Assembly: GCA_037968475.1 (NCBI GenBank)
Contig: JBBKVO010000018.1
Span: 124,001 to 188,000, forward strand
DNA: 64,000 nucleotides
Direction: 5' to 3'
Origin: SB11 sp037968475
GTDB lineage: Bacteria > Bacteroidota > Bacteroidia > UBA8524
Each line of letters opens with the position of its first letter. Positions within the stretch are counted from its first letter, which is position 1. Position numbers and translations under genes: made by a program. Positions 8,645 through 17,900 of the stretch are shown piece after piece. A model generated the notes under the pieces. It had not been told where the DNA came from, made no database searches, and was given only the letters and a program-made list of their open reading frames with translations.

Positions 8645-9969
8645 TATTGCCTTATTCTAGCTATTTCAACCTCTAAAGCCAGTTTAGCCGCTATTTGCTC
8701 TGCACTTAGGGTGCTTTGCAGCAAATTAGTGTTTTCGTAAGAGTCGGTGCTAAGGTCGTATAGCTCTTTAGTGCCCGTGCTATATTCAATCAGTTTGTAT
8801 TTTGTATTGCGCACCGTCCAATAATCTTTTCCGTTACCTTTAAGTTCATCGTACACAAACTCTCTAAAATTGGTTTGGGTTTGGATAAACAAAGGGCGTA
8901 TGCTTTTGCTATCATTAATTTGTGTACTCCCCGCCCCTGCAACATCAGCAATAGTGGCAAATAAATCAGTACTGTTTATTAAAGCTGCTTCTCGCTCACC
9001 TTTTCTGCTCACACCACTGCCACTAACTATCATAGGCACTGCTACACCACCCTGATATATAGTACTCTTGGCTTTTAGTTTACTGTATGGCGTTTGTATT
9101 ACCTCTCGGGTAGTGCCGTTATCTCCAATAAAAATAATAAGGGTATTGTTGCGCTCCGCTTCACTCATCGATGCCAACAACCTGCCTATTTCAGTATCCA
9201 TTGCTTCCATCATAGCAAAAAAGTAAGGCTGTGGGTTAGCACTTATCGAGGTACTATCAGCAGGCAAATTATCCCTATCGTGTAAGTCAACAGGAGGTAA
9301 GTGAAAAGGAGTATGTGGCGCGGTATAAGCCAACCACAAAAACCAAGGTTGTTTTTGCGCACCTATCCAATCAATTGCCAAATTCGTAAATTTTGTAGTA
9401 GCATAGTCGGTACAATTTTGCTGTGCCCCATTAATAGTAAGCTGCCAATTGCTATAATCTTGCATAGCTCCTATTAAAAAACCTGCATAGTAGCCTACCC
9501 CCATATTGGCGGGATTATTTTTACCTCCATTACTTGCCCCTCCCAAATGCCATTTTCCTATAACAGCATGACTATATGCTGCATTGGTTTTATCGTCTAA
9601 ATATTTCTGAATAGAGGTTTCGCTAAGTGGTATTTCATTATTTTCTGATACGCTGAGAACGCCTGTGTGGTAGCCGTACCTGCCTGTAAGTATTGATGCT
9701 CGTGTGGGTGAACACTCAGGGTATGCCCATACATTATCAAAGGTGATTCCGTTTTGCATTAAACTTTGCAATACAGGTAAATTGGGTTTTGAAGCTCCTA
9801 CACTGTAATTGGGAGTGGCATCCAGCCCCATATCATCAGCTATTATTAGTAATATATTAGGTTGTGATACAGCGGGAAGAGTAATACTGCCATCACTATT
9901 TTTTTTACAAGCCGCAAGAGTTATTAATACACCAAATGCCACTGTACATATTCTCCACTGTATCTTCAT
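8644..9969 (-). CDS. Sulfatase (S1 family, formylglycine type), lipoprotein
   Basis: 441 residues. The signal peptide has a lipobox ending ITLAAC, so Cys21 is probably lipidated and the enzyme membrane-anchored. PNILLIIADDMG (Asp45, Asp46) is the metal-binding start of the alkaline-phosphatase/sulfatase fold. CSPTRASILTGR gives the CxPxR sulfatase signature, with Cys86 expected to become formylglycine; this requires a maturase encoded elsewhere. GKWHLGG and FIGDNGTT are further conserved blocks. Such enzymes desulfate glycans or small sulfate esters; the substrate is not readable, and no glycoside hydrolase or SusC/D pair is adjacent. The gene stands alone on its strand. Confidence 0.92.
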   Translation of the reverse strand: MKIQWRICTVAFGVLITLAACKKNSDGSITLPAVSQPNILLIIADDMGLDATPNYSVGASKPNLPVLQSLMQNGITFDNVWAYPECSPTRASILTGRYGYHTGVLSVSENNEIPLSETSIQKYLDDKTNAAYSHAVIGKWHLGGASNGGKNNPANMGVGYYAGFLIGAMQDYSNWQLTINGAQQNCTDYATTKFTNLAIDWIGAQKQPWFLWLAYTAPHTPFHLPPVDLHDRDNLPADSTSISANPQPYFFAMMEAMDTEIGRLLASMSEAERNNTLIIFIGDNGTTREVIQTPYSKLKAKSTIYQGGVAVPMIVSGSGVSRKGEREAALINSTDLFATIADVAGAGSTQINDSKSIRPLFIQTQTNFREFVYDELKGNGKDYWTVRNTKYKLIEYSTGTKELYDLSTDSYENTNLLQSTLSAEQIAAKLALEVEIARIRQ

Positions 9970-10009
9970 GTTTATTTTGACTGCACTTTTTACAAATGGT
10001 TTAAAAATA

Positions 10010-10606
10010 CTAAAATCTATACCCTATGCCCACACCCGTGGGTTGCACGCCAAGGGTTAACCCTTTTGGTTGTTTGGTATAATCTAAATAGCGTTGGGCT
10101 TTTATAAGGTTATTGCCTGCTGATAAATTACAAATAAAGGCCGCTAAATACGCACCTCCTGCAATAATATACCCTGCTGTGCGGCCTGCATTATCGTTTT
10201 TACTAGCGATAATTATACCTCCGCCTACCAAAGTACCTGCAATGGGTAATGTAGTACCCAGTATAAGATTTGTACCCGCTTTTTCTAAGTATGCTTGATA
10301 AGGGGCGTAAAATGTATTTTTTGAAAGTGAATCAATAGCAACTTTTGCAGTAGAAACAGTATCCCCTACTGCCCCCCTTAGTGAGTCCACATCCATCCAT
10401 CTACCATTATAATATAACTGCTTAATATTATCCCAGTCCATCCGATACAGAGCCTCTTGAGGCGGAAGGGTAAAGGTTACCCCTTCGGCTTCAACCTTCT
10501 GTATTGCGCAGTTGGTGGTTACATTTTGAATATTTACTAAAATGTCTTGTGCTTGTGCAAATACTACTGAGCAAATAACGGCAAGGCAGGCAAATAGATT
10601 TTTCAT
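10010..10606 (-). CDS. Secreted hypothetical protein with two hydrophobic segments
   Basis: 198 residues with a signal peptide ending near AQAQ (20). A hydrophobic stretch rich in Gly/Ile at about 112-130 and another at about 143-162 could be membrane segments or strands; the C-terminus LGVQPTGVGIGYRF resembles a terminal outer-membrane strand. I do not recognise a family. It lies 40 bases beyond the sulfatase start on the same strand, so co-transcription is possible. A strong hairpin (10646-10685) stands in its upstream region. Confidence 0.6.
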   Translation of the reverse strand: MKNLFACLAVICSVVFAQAQDILVNIQNVTTNCAIQKVEAEGVTFTLPPQEALYRMDWDNIKQLYYNGRWMDVDSLRGAVGDTVSTAKVAIDSLSKNTFYAPYQAYLEKAGTNLILGTTLPIAGTLVGGGIIIASKNDNAGRTAGYIIAGGAYLAAFICNLSAGNNLIKAQRYLDYTKQPKGLTLGVQPTGVGIGYRF

Positions 10607-10645
10607 TAATCAAATAAACAATTTTTAGGTTAACAAACTCATAAA

Positions 10646-10685
10646 CAGTCTGTTTTTTATGTTCTACTCAATAAAAAACAGACTG
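10646..10685. repeat. 15-bp perfect inverted repeat in a divergent promoter region
   Basis: Arms 10646-10660 and 10671-10685 are exact complements around a 10-base loop. It lies 40 bases upstream of the start at 10606 and 180 bases upstream of mscS, with no gene ending into it, so it is not an ordinary terminator. A leader hairpin or protein-binding site is possible. Confidence 0.75.
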
Positions 10686-10826
10686 CTGAGTAACGTATAT
10701 TTAGGATAAGAAATCCCTGTTTTCAATAATTTGTGGTGGATTTAAACCCGCTGTATTTGACAAAATCGATTTTCATACCTATTTAAGAAAACTCTGCCAA
10801 TCCATCAGCTCCAAACAAAACAAGCC

Positions 10827-10834
10827 TATATTTG
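10827..10834 (+). promoter_or_regulatory. -7 promoter box of mscS
   Basis: TATATTTG matches the TAnnTTTG consensus, 30 bases before the ATG. Confidence 0.6.
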
Positions 10835-10864
10835 TAGTTATTATTAGATTATTTAACACTAATT

Positions 10865-11686
10865 ATGGATATAGATTTTAACAAAGTAAGCGAACTAATT
10901 ACAGCACTAATAATAGATTACGGACTGAGAGTAGTTTTTGCTGTTATTATACTTTTTGTGGGTTGGCGAGTGATAAAGATAATTACCAATCAATTAGCAA
11001 AAATTCTTAAAAAACGTGAGATTGATGATACTGTTAGAATTTTCTTGGGTGATTTAACCTCGTGGATGCTAAAGGCTATGTTGCTAATTAGCATTGCACA
11101 AATGTTTGGCATTGCTACAACATCGTTTATTGCTGTATTAGGAGCAATGGGTTTGGCAATTGGCTTGGCTTTGCAGGGTACACTGGGCAATTTTGCAGGG
11201 GGTATTTTGCTGTTAACATTTAAACCTTATAAAGTGGGTGATGTAGTGGAAATAATGGGGCATACCGGTACAGTGAAAAAAATAGAGCTGTTTACAACTG
11301 TTGTTGGTGGCTTTGACGGGAAAACACATATATGTCCCAATGGGGCTGTTATGAATAGTGATATAACAAATATTAGCGCACAAGGAATACTTAGGGCGGA
11401 GGTAAAAGTTGGTATATCGTACAATGCTAATATTAAACAAGCTAAAGAAGTGCTTACCAATATAATAACAGGTGATGAAAGAATATTGCAAGACCCTGCC
11501 CCATTTGTGGGTGTAGTAGAGTTGGGTAATAGTTCTGTAAATCTTGTAGCTAGGGGTTGGTGTGATGCTAGTATTAAATTTGGCGTTGAAACCGACTTGA
11601 TTGAAAAATGTAAAGTGGCACTAGATGAGGCCAATATAGAGATACCATTCCCTCAAATGGATGTACACGTATCAAAAAATCTATAA
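10865..11686 (+). CDS. Small-conductance mechanosensitive channel (MscS family)
   Basis: 273 residues, close to E. coli MscS (286). Three transmembrane helices are visible (about 12-38, 60-82, 85-120). TM3 has the Gly/Ala-rich pore sequence GAMGLAIGLALQGTLGNFAGG, followed by the conserved FKPYKVGDVVE entry to the cytoplasmic beta domain. The channel opens under membrane tension to release solutes during hypo-osmotic shock. It is a monocistronic unit with its own -7 box and a terminator shared with the converging T9SS gene. Confidence 0.93.
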   Translation: MDIDFNKVSELITALIIDYGLRVVFAVIILFVGWRVIKIITNQLAKILKKREIDDTVRIFLGDLTSWMLKAMLLISIAQMFGIATTSFIAVLGAMGLAIGLALQGTLGNFAGGILLLTFKPYKVGDVVEIMGHTGTVKKIELFTTVVGGFDGKTHICPNGAVMNSDITNISAQGILRAEVKVGISYNANIKQAKEVLTNIITGDERILQDPAPFVGVVELGNSSVNLVARGWCDASIKFGVETDLIEKCKVALDEANIEIPFPQMDVHVSKNL

Positions 11687-11727
11687 TTAATTTATCCGTT
11701 GTGGTAGTACCATAACGGATAAATTAT
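11687..11727. terminator. Bidirectional terminator between mscS and the T9SS repeat protein
   Basis: A long stem: 11688-11700 pairs with 11714-11726, and the inner TGGT/ACCA pairs close on an AGT loop, giving about 18 bp in all. AT tracts on both outer sides suit converging genes. Confidence 0.8.
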
Positions 11728-11741
11728 TATTTTACAAAAAG

Positions 11742-12971
11742 TTATTCAATACTAATTTTTTGGTTTATCAAACCTTCGGCTGTTGTAATTTGGACGGTAT
11801 AAATGCCTTTGGCAACATTGCCTATATTTAATTGTAATACGGGGTTGGTAATTATTTTATTTGTATACACTACTTGCCCAATAGCATTGCTAACAGTTAC
11901 TTGTTGAGCATTTGTATTCTCCAGCAATTCTAAAGTAAAAATACCGCTACTAGGATTGGGATAAATACTTACCGCACTATTATTTTTTACTGATTTAATA
12001 CCTGTGATAACTTCGGCAGTTGGCCTGCGCCATACTGTGCTATCAGTACCTATAAGCAAAAAATGTCCGTTGGTAGCCACAGAAAACACTTGTGTTGATG
12101 CAGGTAATCCAATACTGATATCAACCCAAGTAGCTGCATTATCTTTTGATAAAAAAATACCGCTATTGGTACCAGCCAGTATATTTTTACCGCTAACAAA
12201 AAGATTATTTACGCCCAAATTGGTGAGGCCGCTATTAGAGATAGTCCAACTATCACCATTATTAGTAGAAATATAAACACCACCCCCACCTTTAGTCGCG
12301 GCTATAAGTGTAGTACCACTTTGTTGTATTGAGGTAAAGTTTTTATTGGTGATACCTGTGTTTTTGTTTTCCCAAGTAGTTCCATTATTAATAGAGCGAA
12401 AAATCCCTTCCCCGCCTACACTGCTGCTGCTAACACCTGCGAAAATAGTATCACCTTTGGCAAACAGTGCTGTAACAGAGGCATTTGATGGTAGACCTGT
12501 AGTAGGCAGTGTAGCCCATTTATCTCCATTATCGGTTGATTTTGCTACTCCAAACCATGTGCCTGCCAATAAATCGTTTCCTTGTTCAACCATACAGAAT
12601 AAATAACCTGAGTAGGGACTGGTGGGTACATCCCAAGTATCGCCCTGATCTTTTGATACAAACACTGCAGCACCAAACCCACTAACACCAAGTATTACAA
12701 CTGTATCTTTTATTATAACCGAACTCACGTTTTTATTAGAAAGCCCTACGTTTTTCTCCGTCCAAGAATATCCAAAGTCGGTGGATATATATACTCCCCC
12801 AGTATCTGTACCTGCAAAAACAGTTGAACCTTTTGAGCTAATGGCATTTACTTTACCAATGGAGAAATTTTGAGCTTGCGTCCACTGCGCTTGAGTAGAT
12901 TGTGTAGATAGTAAAAGTGCAGTAATTGTAATTAATGCCACCAGTGTGTAGCGCGTGTAGTTGTTTTTCAT
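11742..12971 (-). CDS. T9SS-secreted BNR/YCF48-like beta-propeller protein
   Basis: 409 residues. A signal peptide (to about 28, AQA-QW) is followed by seven or so repeats of the kind F-A-G-T/ STDxGxSW (for example YISTDFGYSW, YISTNNGDSW, FLSKDNAATW). This is the Asp-box pattern of sialidase and YCF48 propellers; no sialidase catalytic set is evident. The C-terminal 75 residues, beginning SIYPNPSSGIF and ending KGIYTVQIT...KISIE, form a type A T9SS sorting domain, so the protein is exported through the outer membrane by T9SS. A perfect 12-bp inverted repeat lies 17 bases before its start. Confidence 0.85.
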   Translation of the reverse strand: MKNNYTRYTLVALITITALLLSTQSTQAQWTQAQNFSIGKVNAISSKGSTVFAGTDTGGVYISTDFGYSWTEKNVGLSNKNVSSVIIKDTVVILGVSGFGAAVFVSKDQGDTWDVPTSPYSGYLFCMVEQGNDLLAGTWFGVAKSTDNGDKWATLPTTGLPSNASVTALFAKGDTIFAGVSSSSVGGEGIFRSINNGTTWENKNTGITNKNFTSIQQSGTTLIAATKGGGGVYISTNNGDSWTISNSGLTNLGVNNLFVSGKNILAGTNSGIFLSKDNAATWVDISIGLPASTQVFSVATNGHFLLIGTDSTVWRRPTAEVITGIKSVKNNSAVSIYPNPSSGIFTLELLENTNAQQVTVSNAIGQVVYTNKIITNPVLQLNIGNVAKGIYTVQITTAEGLINQKISIE

Positions 12972-12987
12972 TTTAATCTTTTTAAAA

Positions 12988-13013
12988 CTGTATCAGTAAA
13001 ATTACTGATACAG
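12988..13013. repeat. 12-bp perfect inverted repeat in the leader of the T9SS propeller gene
   Basis: Arms 12988-12999 and 13002-13013 (CTGTATCAGTAA and its complement) flank AA, 17 bases upstream of the minus-strand ATG at 12971. It could be a leader hairpin or an operator dyad. Confidence 0.75.
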
Positions 13014-13139
13014 ACAACAAAAAGGCAGGGTTCGTCCCAAGTGTTGTGTAAATTTATGTGGATTGATATAATTTATAGCGTAAAAAACTGTTATATATAG
13101 CATTTAAGCATGATTTAATACCTATATTTATCGTAAATA

Positions 13140-13700
13140 GTGTGCAAATTATCTTTATATTTTATCGGGTTATTGCTGTTGCTATATAGCGGCAAAGCAA
13201 ACGCTAATTTGGCTGATACCATTGCAAAACCAACATGGATAAAGCAGACAGGCTGGAACTGGGCAGTGGGTTATACACGGAACAATTACAATAGTTTTTC
13301 GGTTGATATTGGTAGATACAAAACTTACCGCAAAAGTTTTCCTTCACCAATGTGTGCATTCTCATCACCTCCTTTTGTAATTAGAGGTATTGGCTTTGAT
13401 TATATATACAAAGGTACTAGCCAAGCCTACGCCATACGGGCTTATGCACAGCTTAATATACTCTCGACTATAGGTATGCGGCTTGATATAGTAAATGTAT
13501 TTGAAAATGGGAAGTATAGCCCCAAAATTCGCCCAAGTATTGGTATATCGGCAGGAGATATGCTTGATATACACCTAAACTATACTATTGGGGTGTATAA
13601 TACTGACGTAATGAAACAAGGATTGGGTGTGAGTGTAAGGCTTAATTTTAATAAATTTCTTCTTGATAGAAGAGGTCCTAGCCCCAACTACAATTGGTAA
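13140..13700 (+). CDS. Secreted hypothetical protein, possible outer-membrane barrel
   Basis: 186 residues from a GTG start, with a signal peptide ending near ANA (23). Alternating aromatic and small residues (WNWAVGYTRNNYNSF, QAYAIRAYAQLN, LNYTIGVYNTD, GLGVSVRLNF) suggest beta strands of a small outer-membrane protein. No family recognised. It precedes the MFS gene, which has its own promoter box, so the two are probably separate units. A TATATTTA box about 15 bases upstream is a weak promoter candidate. Confidence 0.55.
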   Translation: MCKLSLYFIGLLLLLYSGKANANLADTIAKPTWIKQTGWNWAVGYTRNNYNSFSVDIGRYKTYRKSFPSPMCAFSSPPFVIRGIGFDYIYKGTSQAYAIRAYAQLNILSTIGMRLDIVNVFENGKYSPKIRPSIGISAGDMLDIHLNYTIGVYNTDVMKQGLGVSVRLNFNKFLLDRRGPSPNYNW

Positions 13701-13752
13701 TTTACCTGAATAATACTTTACACTCCCTAATACCGACTTATCCATTTTAAGC

Positions 13753-13760
13753 TAAGTTTG
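13753..13760 (+). promoter_or_regulatory. -7 promoter box of the MFS gene
   Basis: TAAGTTTG followed by C, an exact consensus match, 17 bases before the TTG start at 13778. Confidence 0.6.
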
Positions 13761-13777
13761 CACAAACGTTTCTCCTA

Positions 13778-14968
13778 TTGGCAAACCGTATTATAACCCG
13801 CCGTGTATGGATGCTTTCGCTTATCAGCTTGTTTACTGATATGGCCAGCGAAATGCTATACCCTGTTATGCCCCTTTATCTTAAAAGCATTGGTTTTACC
13901 ATGGTTTTTATTGGTTTTTTGGAAGGCGCAGCAGAGTTTACGGCAGGTGTGAGTAAAGGGTATTTTGGCCAACTATCAGACAAATGGCAAAAACGTGTGC
14001 CGTTTATCCGTTGGGGATATACACTTAGTGCAGCTGCAAAACCTATGGTAGTGCTGTTTCGCAATCCTTTTTGGGTATTGTTTATGCGTGTTGGCGACCG
14101 CTTGGGTAAAGGGCTACGCACGGGTGCTCGCGATGCTCTTTTGGCAGATGAATGCACGCCTCAAAATCGGGGGCGTGTTTTTGGCTTGCACAGAGGCATG
14201 GATACATTGGGTGCAACTTTGGGGGCATTATCTGCATTTTTAATCCTAACCGTTCAGCCCCAAGATTTTGAGAATGTATTTGTATGGGCTATCGTGCCTG
14301 GTATTGTAGCTATTTTTCTTAGTTTTTTGCTGACAGAAAGCAAACGCAACAACGATTTTATCGCATCAAAAGAAAAGGTAGGATTTCTCTCGTACTTTAA
14401 ATATTGGAAAACGGCCACCCCACAATACAGAAAACTAACAGGAGGCATAATTCTGTTTTATTTATTTAATACCTCAGACGTGTTTTTATTATTGTTTTTA
14501 AAACATCAGGGATTTAGCGCAACGTTTATTATTGGCGCATATATACTTTACAATGCCTTTTATGCGCTGCTTTCATATCCTTTTGGGCATTTATCAGATA
14601 AAATAGGCTACCAAAAAGTATATATGTTGGGCTTATTGTGTTTTGTAATTACGTATGCACTGCTGCCCTTCTCTACCCAATATTGGCAGGTGATAGTACT
14701 TTTTTCTATTTACGGAGCATTTTCAGCATTAACCGACGGTATTAGCAAAGCATGGATGAGCCAGCATTGCAAGCCCAATGAAAAAGGTACTGCTTATGGT
14801 TTTTTGGGGAGTAGTATTAGCATAGCTCTTGTCATCTCTAATACCCTAATAGGTTTTATTTGGGATGGCTTTACACCCGCCTACGCTCTTTTACTTTCAG
14901 CAGTGGGAGCACTGGCCTGCTTTGTCTATTTTTTGAGGTGGAAAGAAACTACACCCTTACCTAAATAA
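13778..14968 (+). CDS. Major facilitator superfamily transporter
   Basis: 396 residues with about twelve predicted transmembrane helices. The loop 2-3 region KGYFGQLSDKWQKR matches the MFS G-x(3)-D-(K/R)-x-x-K-R signature, and GHLSDKIGYQK repeats it between the two halves. It belongs to a Bacteroidota group beginning with SLFTDMASEMLYPVMP; the substrate is unknown. The TTG start fits the promoter box; an ATG at 13811 is an alternative that would shorten helix 1. Its last 12 bases overlap the 3' end of the converging giant PKD gene. Confidence 0.88.
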   Translation: MANRIITRRVWMLSLISLFTDMASEMLYPVMPLYLKSIGFTMVFIGFLEGAAEFTAGVSKGYFGQLSDKWQKRVPFIRWGYTLSAAAKPMVVLFRNPFWVLFMRVGDRLGKGLRTGARDALLADECTPQNRGRVFGLHRGMDTLGATLGALSAFLILTVQPQDFENVFVWAIVPGIVAIFLSFLLTESKRNNDFIASKEKVGFLSYFKYWKTATPQYRKLTGGIILFYLFNTSDVFLLLFLKHQGFSATFIIGAYILYNAFYALLSYPFGHLSDKIGYQKVYMLGLLCFVITYALLPFSTQYWQVIVLFSIYGAFSALTDGISKAWMSQHCKPNEKGTAYGFLGSSISIALVISNTLIGFIWDGFTPAYALLLSAVGALACFVYFLRWKETTPLPK

Positions 14969-17900
14969 TAATACCGTGCCTCTGTAATGGCTTCGGCGGT
15001 AAAAATAATCCATAATACTTATCTCGTAAACATATACTCCTTCAGGGGCAAACGCACCTCTATAATTACCGTCCCACTTATGTAATACCGAGTTTGACTC
15101 GAACATTTTTTCACCCCAACGATTATAAATACGCATCTGGTACTCCCGTATCCCCTTAAAAATACCCTCAGCACCAAAAGTTGGGTTTAAGTCGCCTTCA
15201 TCAGGAGTGAAAGCCGTAGGAATAAACAATGTATAATCAGGTGAGATAAAAATACGTTTCTGTGCGCTGTCAAAACACCAATTTTGGTTTCTCACCACCA
15301 AGTCTACCCAATACCTGCCTGTATCGTTATACTCATATACAAGATTTTGTGCATTAGAAGTACTTCCGTCTCCCATTCGCCAATCCCATGCCACTACATC
15401 AGTACTAGAAGCATCGGTAAAGGTAATTTGTGCCGTAAAAAACGATACCGAATCAGGCTTGGCGGTGAAATCAGCAACAGGTAGCTGGTACACGGTTATG
15501 AAATTAGTAAAAGTAGAATCGTGTCTACACCCTTTATCCGTAAGTATTGTTAAAATGGGCGAATATGTGCCCCATTTGGTGTATGTATGTGTAGGGTTTT
15601 GCAAGGTATCTGAATACTTATCGCCAAACTGCCACGACCATTTGGTGATAGTGGTTTGAGGCACTTTGCTCTGGTCGGTAAATACTACTTCAAAAGGCTG
15701 GCATCCATCAGGAGTAGGTGTAAAAATTTCTGCCTGAGGCAAAGGGTTTACACTTACAGTATTTTTTACGTTACCTATACACCCTTTATCACTGGTAACT
15801 ATTAACTCAACATTATAATCGCCCCAATTGTTATAGGCATGGGTAGGTCTTTTACCACTGCCTGTATAGCCGTCGTCAAAAATCCATTGGTAGCTTGTTG
15901 TGCTGCCACTACTTAGGGTTACATTGTCTGTAAACTGTGTTGTATCAAGTAGGCACACTTCGGTTGCAGTAAAGGCTGCTTTAGGTTCAGGGTGAATGGT
16001 AATCTTTTTTATAGCAGTGTCTTTACAACCAAACTGCGACGCTACAATAAGTTGTATGTTTTTGTTTCCCTCAACAAAATAGATATTACTAATTACTTTT
16101 CCTGTATCGGTTTTGCCACTCAAATCCCAATCACGACTAACAATTGATCCAACATTTACTGTTGAAGAATCAGTAAATGTAGCAGGTAGTTTCACGCATT
16201 GGTCATTAAAATAAAAGTTAGCCTTGGGACGTGGATATATAGTAATGGTTTTTTGTGCACTATCTACACAATGCCCGCTAACTTCAACTTTTAGCTTTAC
16301 TAAGTAGCTGCCTAGTACACTGTATTTGTGTTTGGGGGCTATGGAAGTGTCTGTATACCCATCACCCAATTGCCAAAACCTTGCCGTAGTAGTACCGTTT
16401 GAGAATGTACTATAATCAGAGAAAACTGCGGTATCGTACACACAAACATCGTTTATATCAAATTTCACATTGGGCATATCAAATGCTTCAATGGTTTTGC
16501 CTGCTGTATCGCTACACCCCTTATCGCTAATGGTTATCAATTGTGTTTGGTAAGTACCTGCTATACTATAGTTTTTTGGAGGTTTAGTAGTATTTAATGC
16601 CCCCGAACCATCTCCAAACGACCACAAACGTTTATCTATATACCCTTCATCAATGGTACTTCCATCTATAAATATTGCAGTATCTATATAGCAAATATCT
16701 CCAATGGCATAGGCTGCTTTGGGGTTTGAGTACACATCAACCACAGTGGTTTGGGTATCGGTACAGCCAAAATTGTTTTCTACCCAAAGCAGTATAGTAT
16801 GAAGGCCTGTATCAACAGGTAACCATTTTTGAACTTGATTGGTATCAATAAAATATACGCCCTCCCACCATTGACGTTGCACCAAAGTATCGGTTGTGGG
16901 TTGCGTTAAATCAGTTAGTACAACCGTATCACCCTTGCAAACATTTGCAGTTTGTACTTTTGCCAAAGGGCGTGGGTATATTACAATAGCATTGCTAGTA
17001 TCGTTCTTACACCCCATATCTGATATGGCTGTGTGCTTAACTACAAAAGTATCGGCGTATGGGTACAGGTATTTTGCGTGTTGTAAGCTATCGGTTTGCC
17101 CATCACCATACTCCCATAAATATTTAAGTATTTGGGTGCTGTCAATTGAGCTCGTATCTGTAAAAGTAGCACTATCGGCATAGCATACATTAGCCAATGT
17201 AAAGCCTACTTTTGGCACAGGAAACACGGGCACTTGCTTAGTTACGGTGTCTACACAGCCGTGATTGGTAGTAGCTATCAGTTTAACTATGAAGTTGTAC
17301 GCACTATCGTAGTGTTTTATCGGGTTCTTGCTTGTACTAATGCTTCCATCGCCAAATTCCCACCGCCATTTGTTTATTGTTGAAGTTGTGCCTTCTATCA
17401 CACTACTATCAATAAATTTAATGGTATCGTTTTGGCAAAAATGCGGGACTAAAAACCTTGCCTCAAGTTGTTGGCGAACGGTAATAGTTGTTGTGCTAGA
17501 ATCTTGCGATTCGCAATCGTTTTGGTTATTGTTTATAGTTACTAAAGCCAAATTAAACGTACCCAAAGTATCGAAGGTTATTACCGGCCTAGCACTGTCT
17601 GAGTAAAAAGTATCGGCCAAATACCATCGGTATTCATCAGGTGTATAGTTGGTGTTGGGTATAAAAGTAGTGGGCACCCCTTTGCAAACCGCAGCAGTAG
17701 AAGTACTTATATAATGGGTAAGATTGCGAATGTTTGCCCCCGCTGCATAGCCATACGATTCTACATTTCCAAACCCATACGCCAAAGCATTAAAACCACT
17801 ATCGGCAGTTAAACTGTGGTTGCCTGCGGCAACAGTAGTTTGCGAGTACATATAGGTGGGATTTGAAGATACAAAAGACCATTGCACACTATTGTTATCC

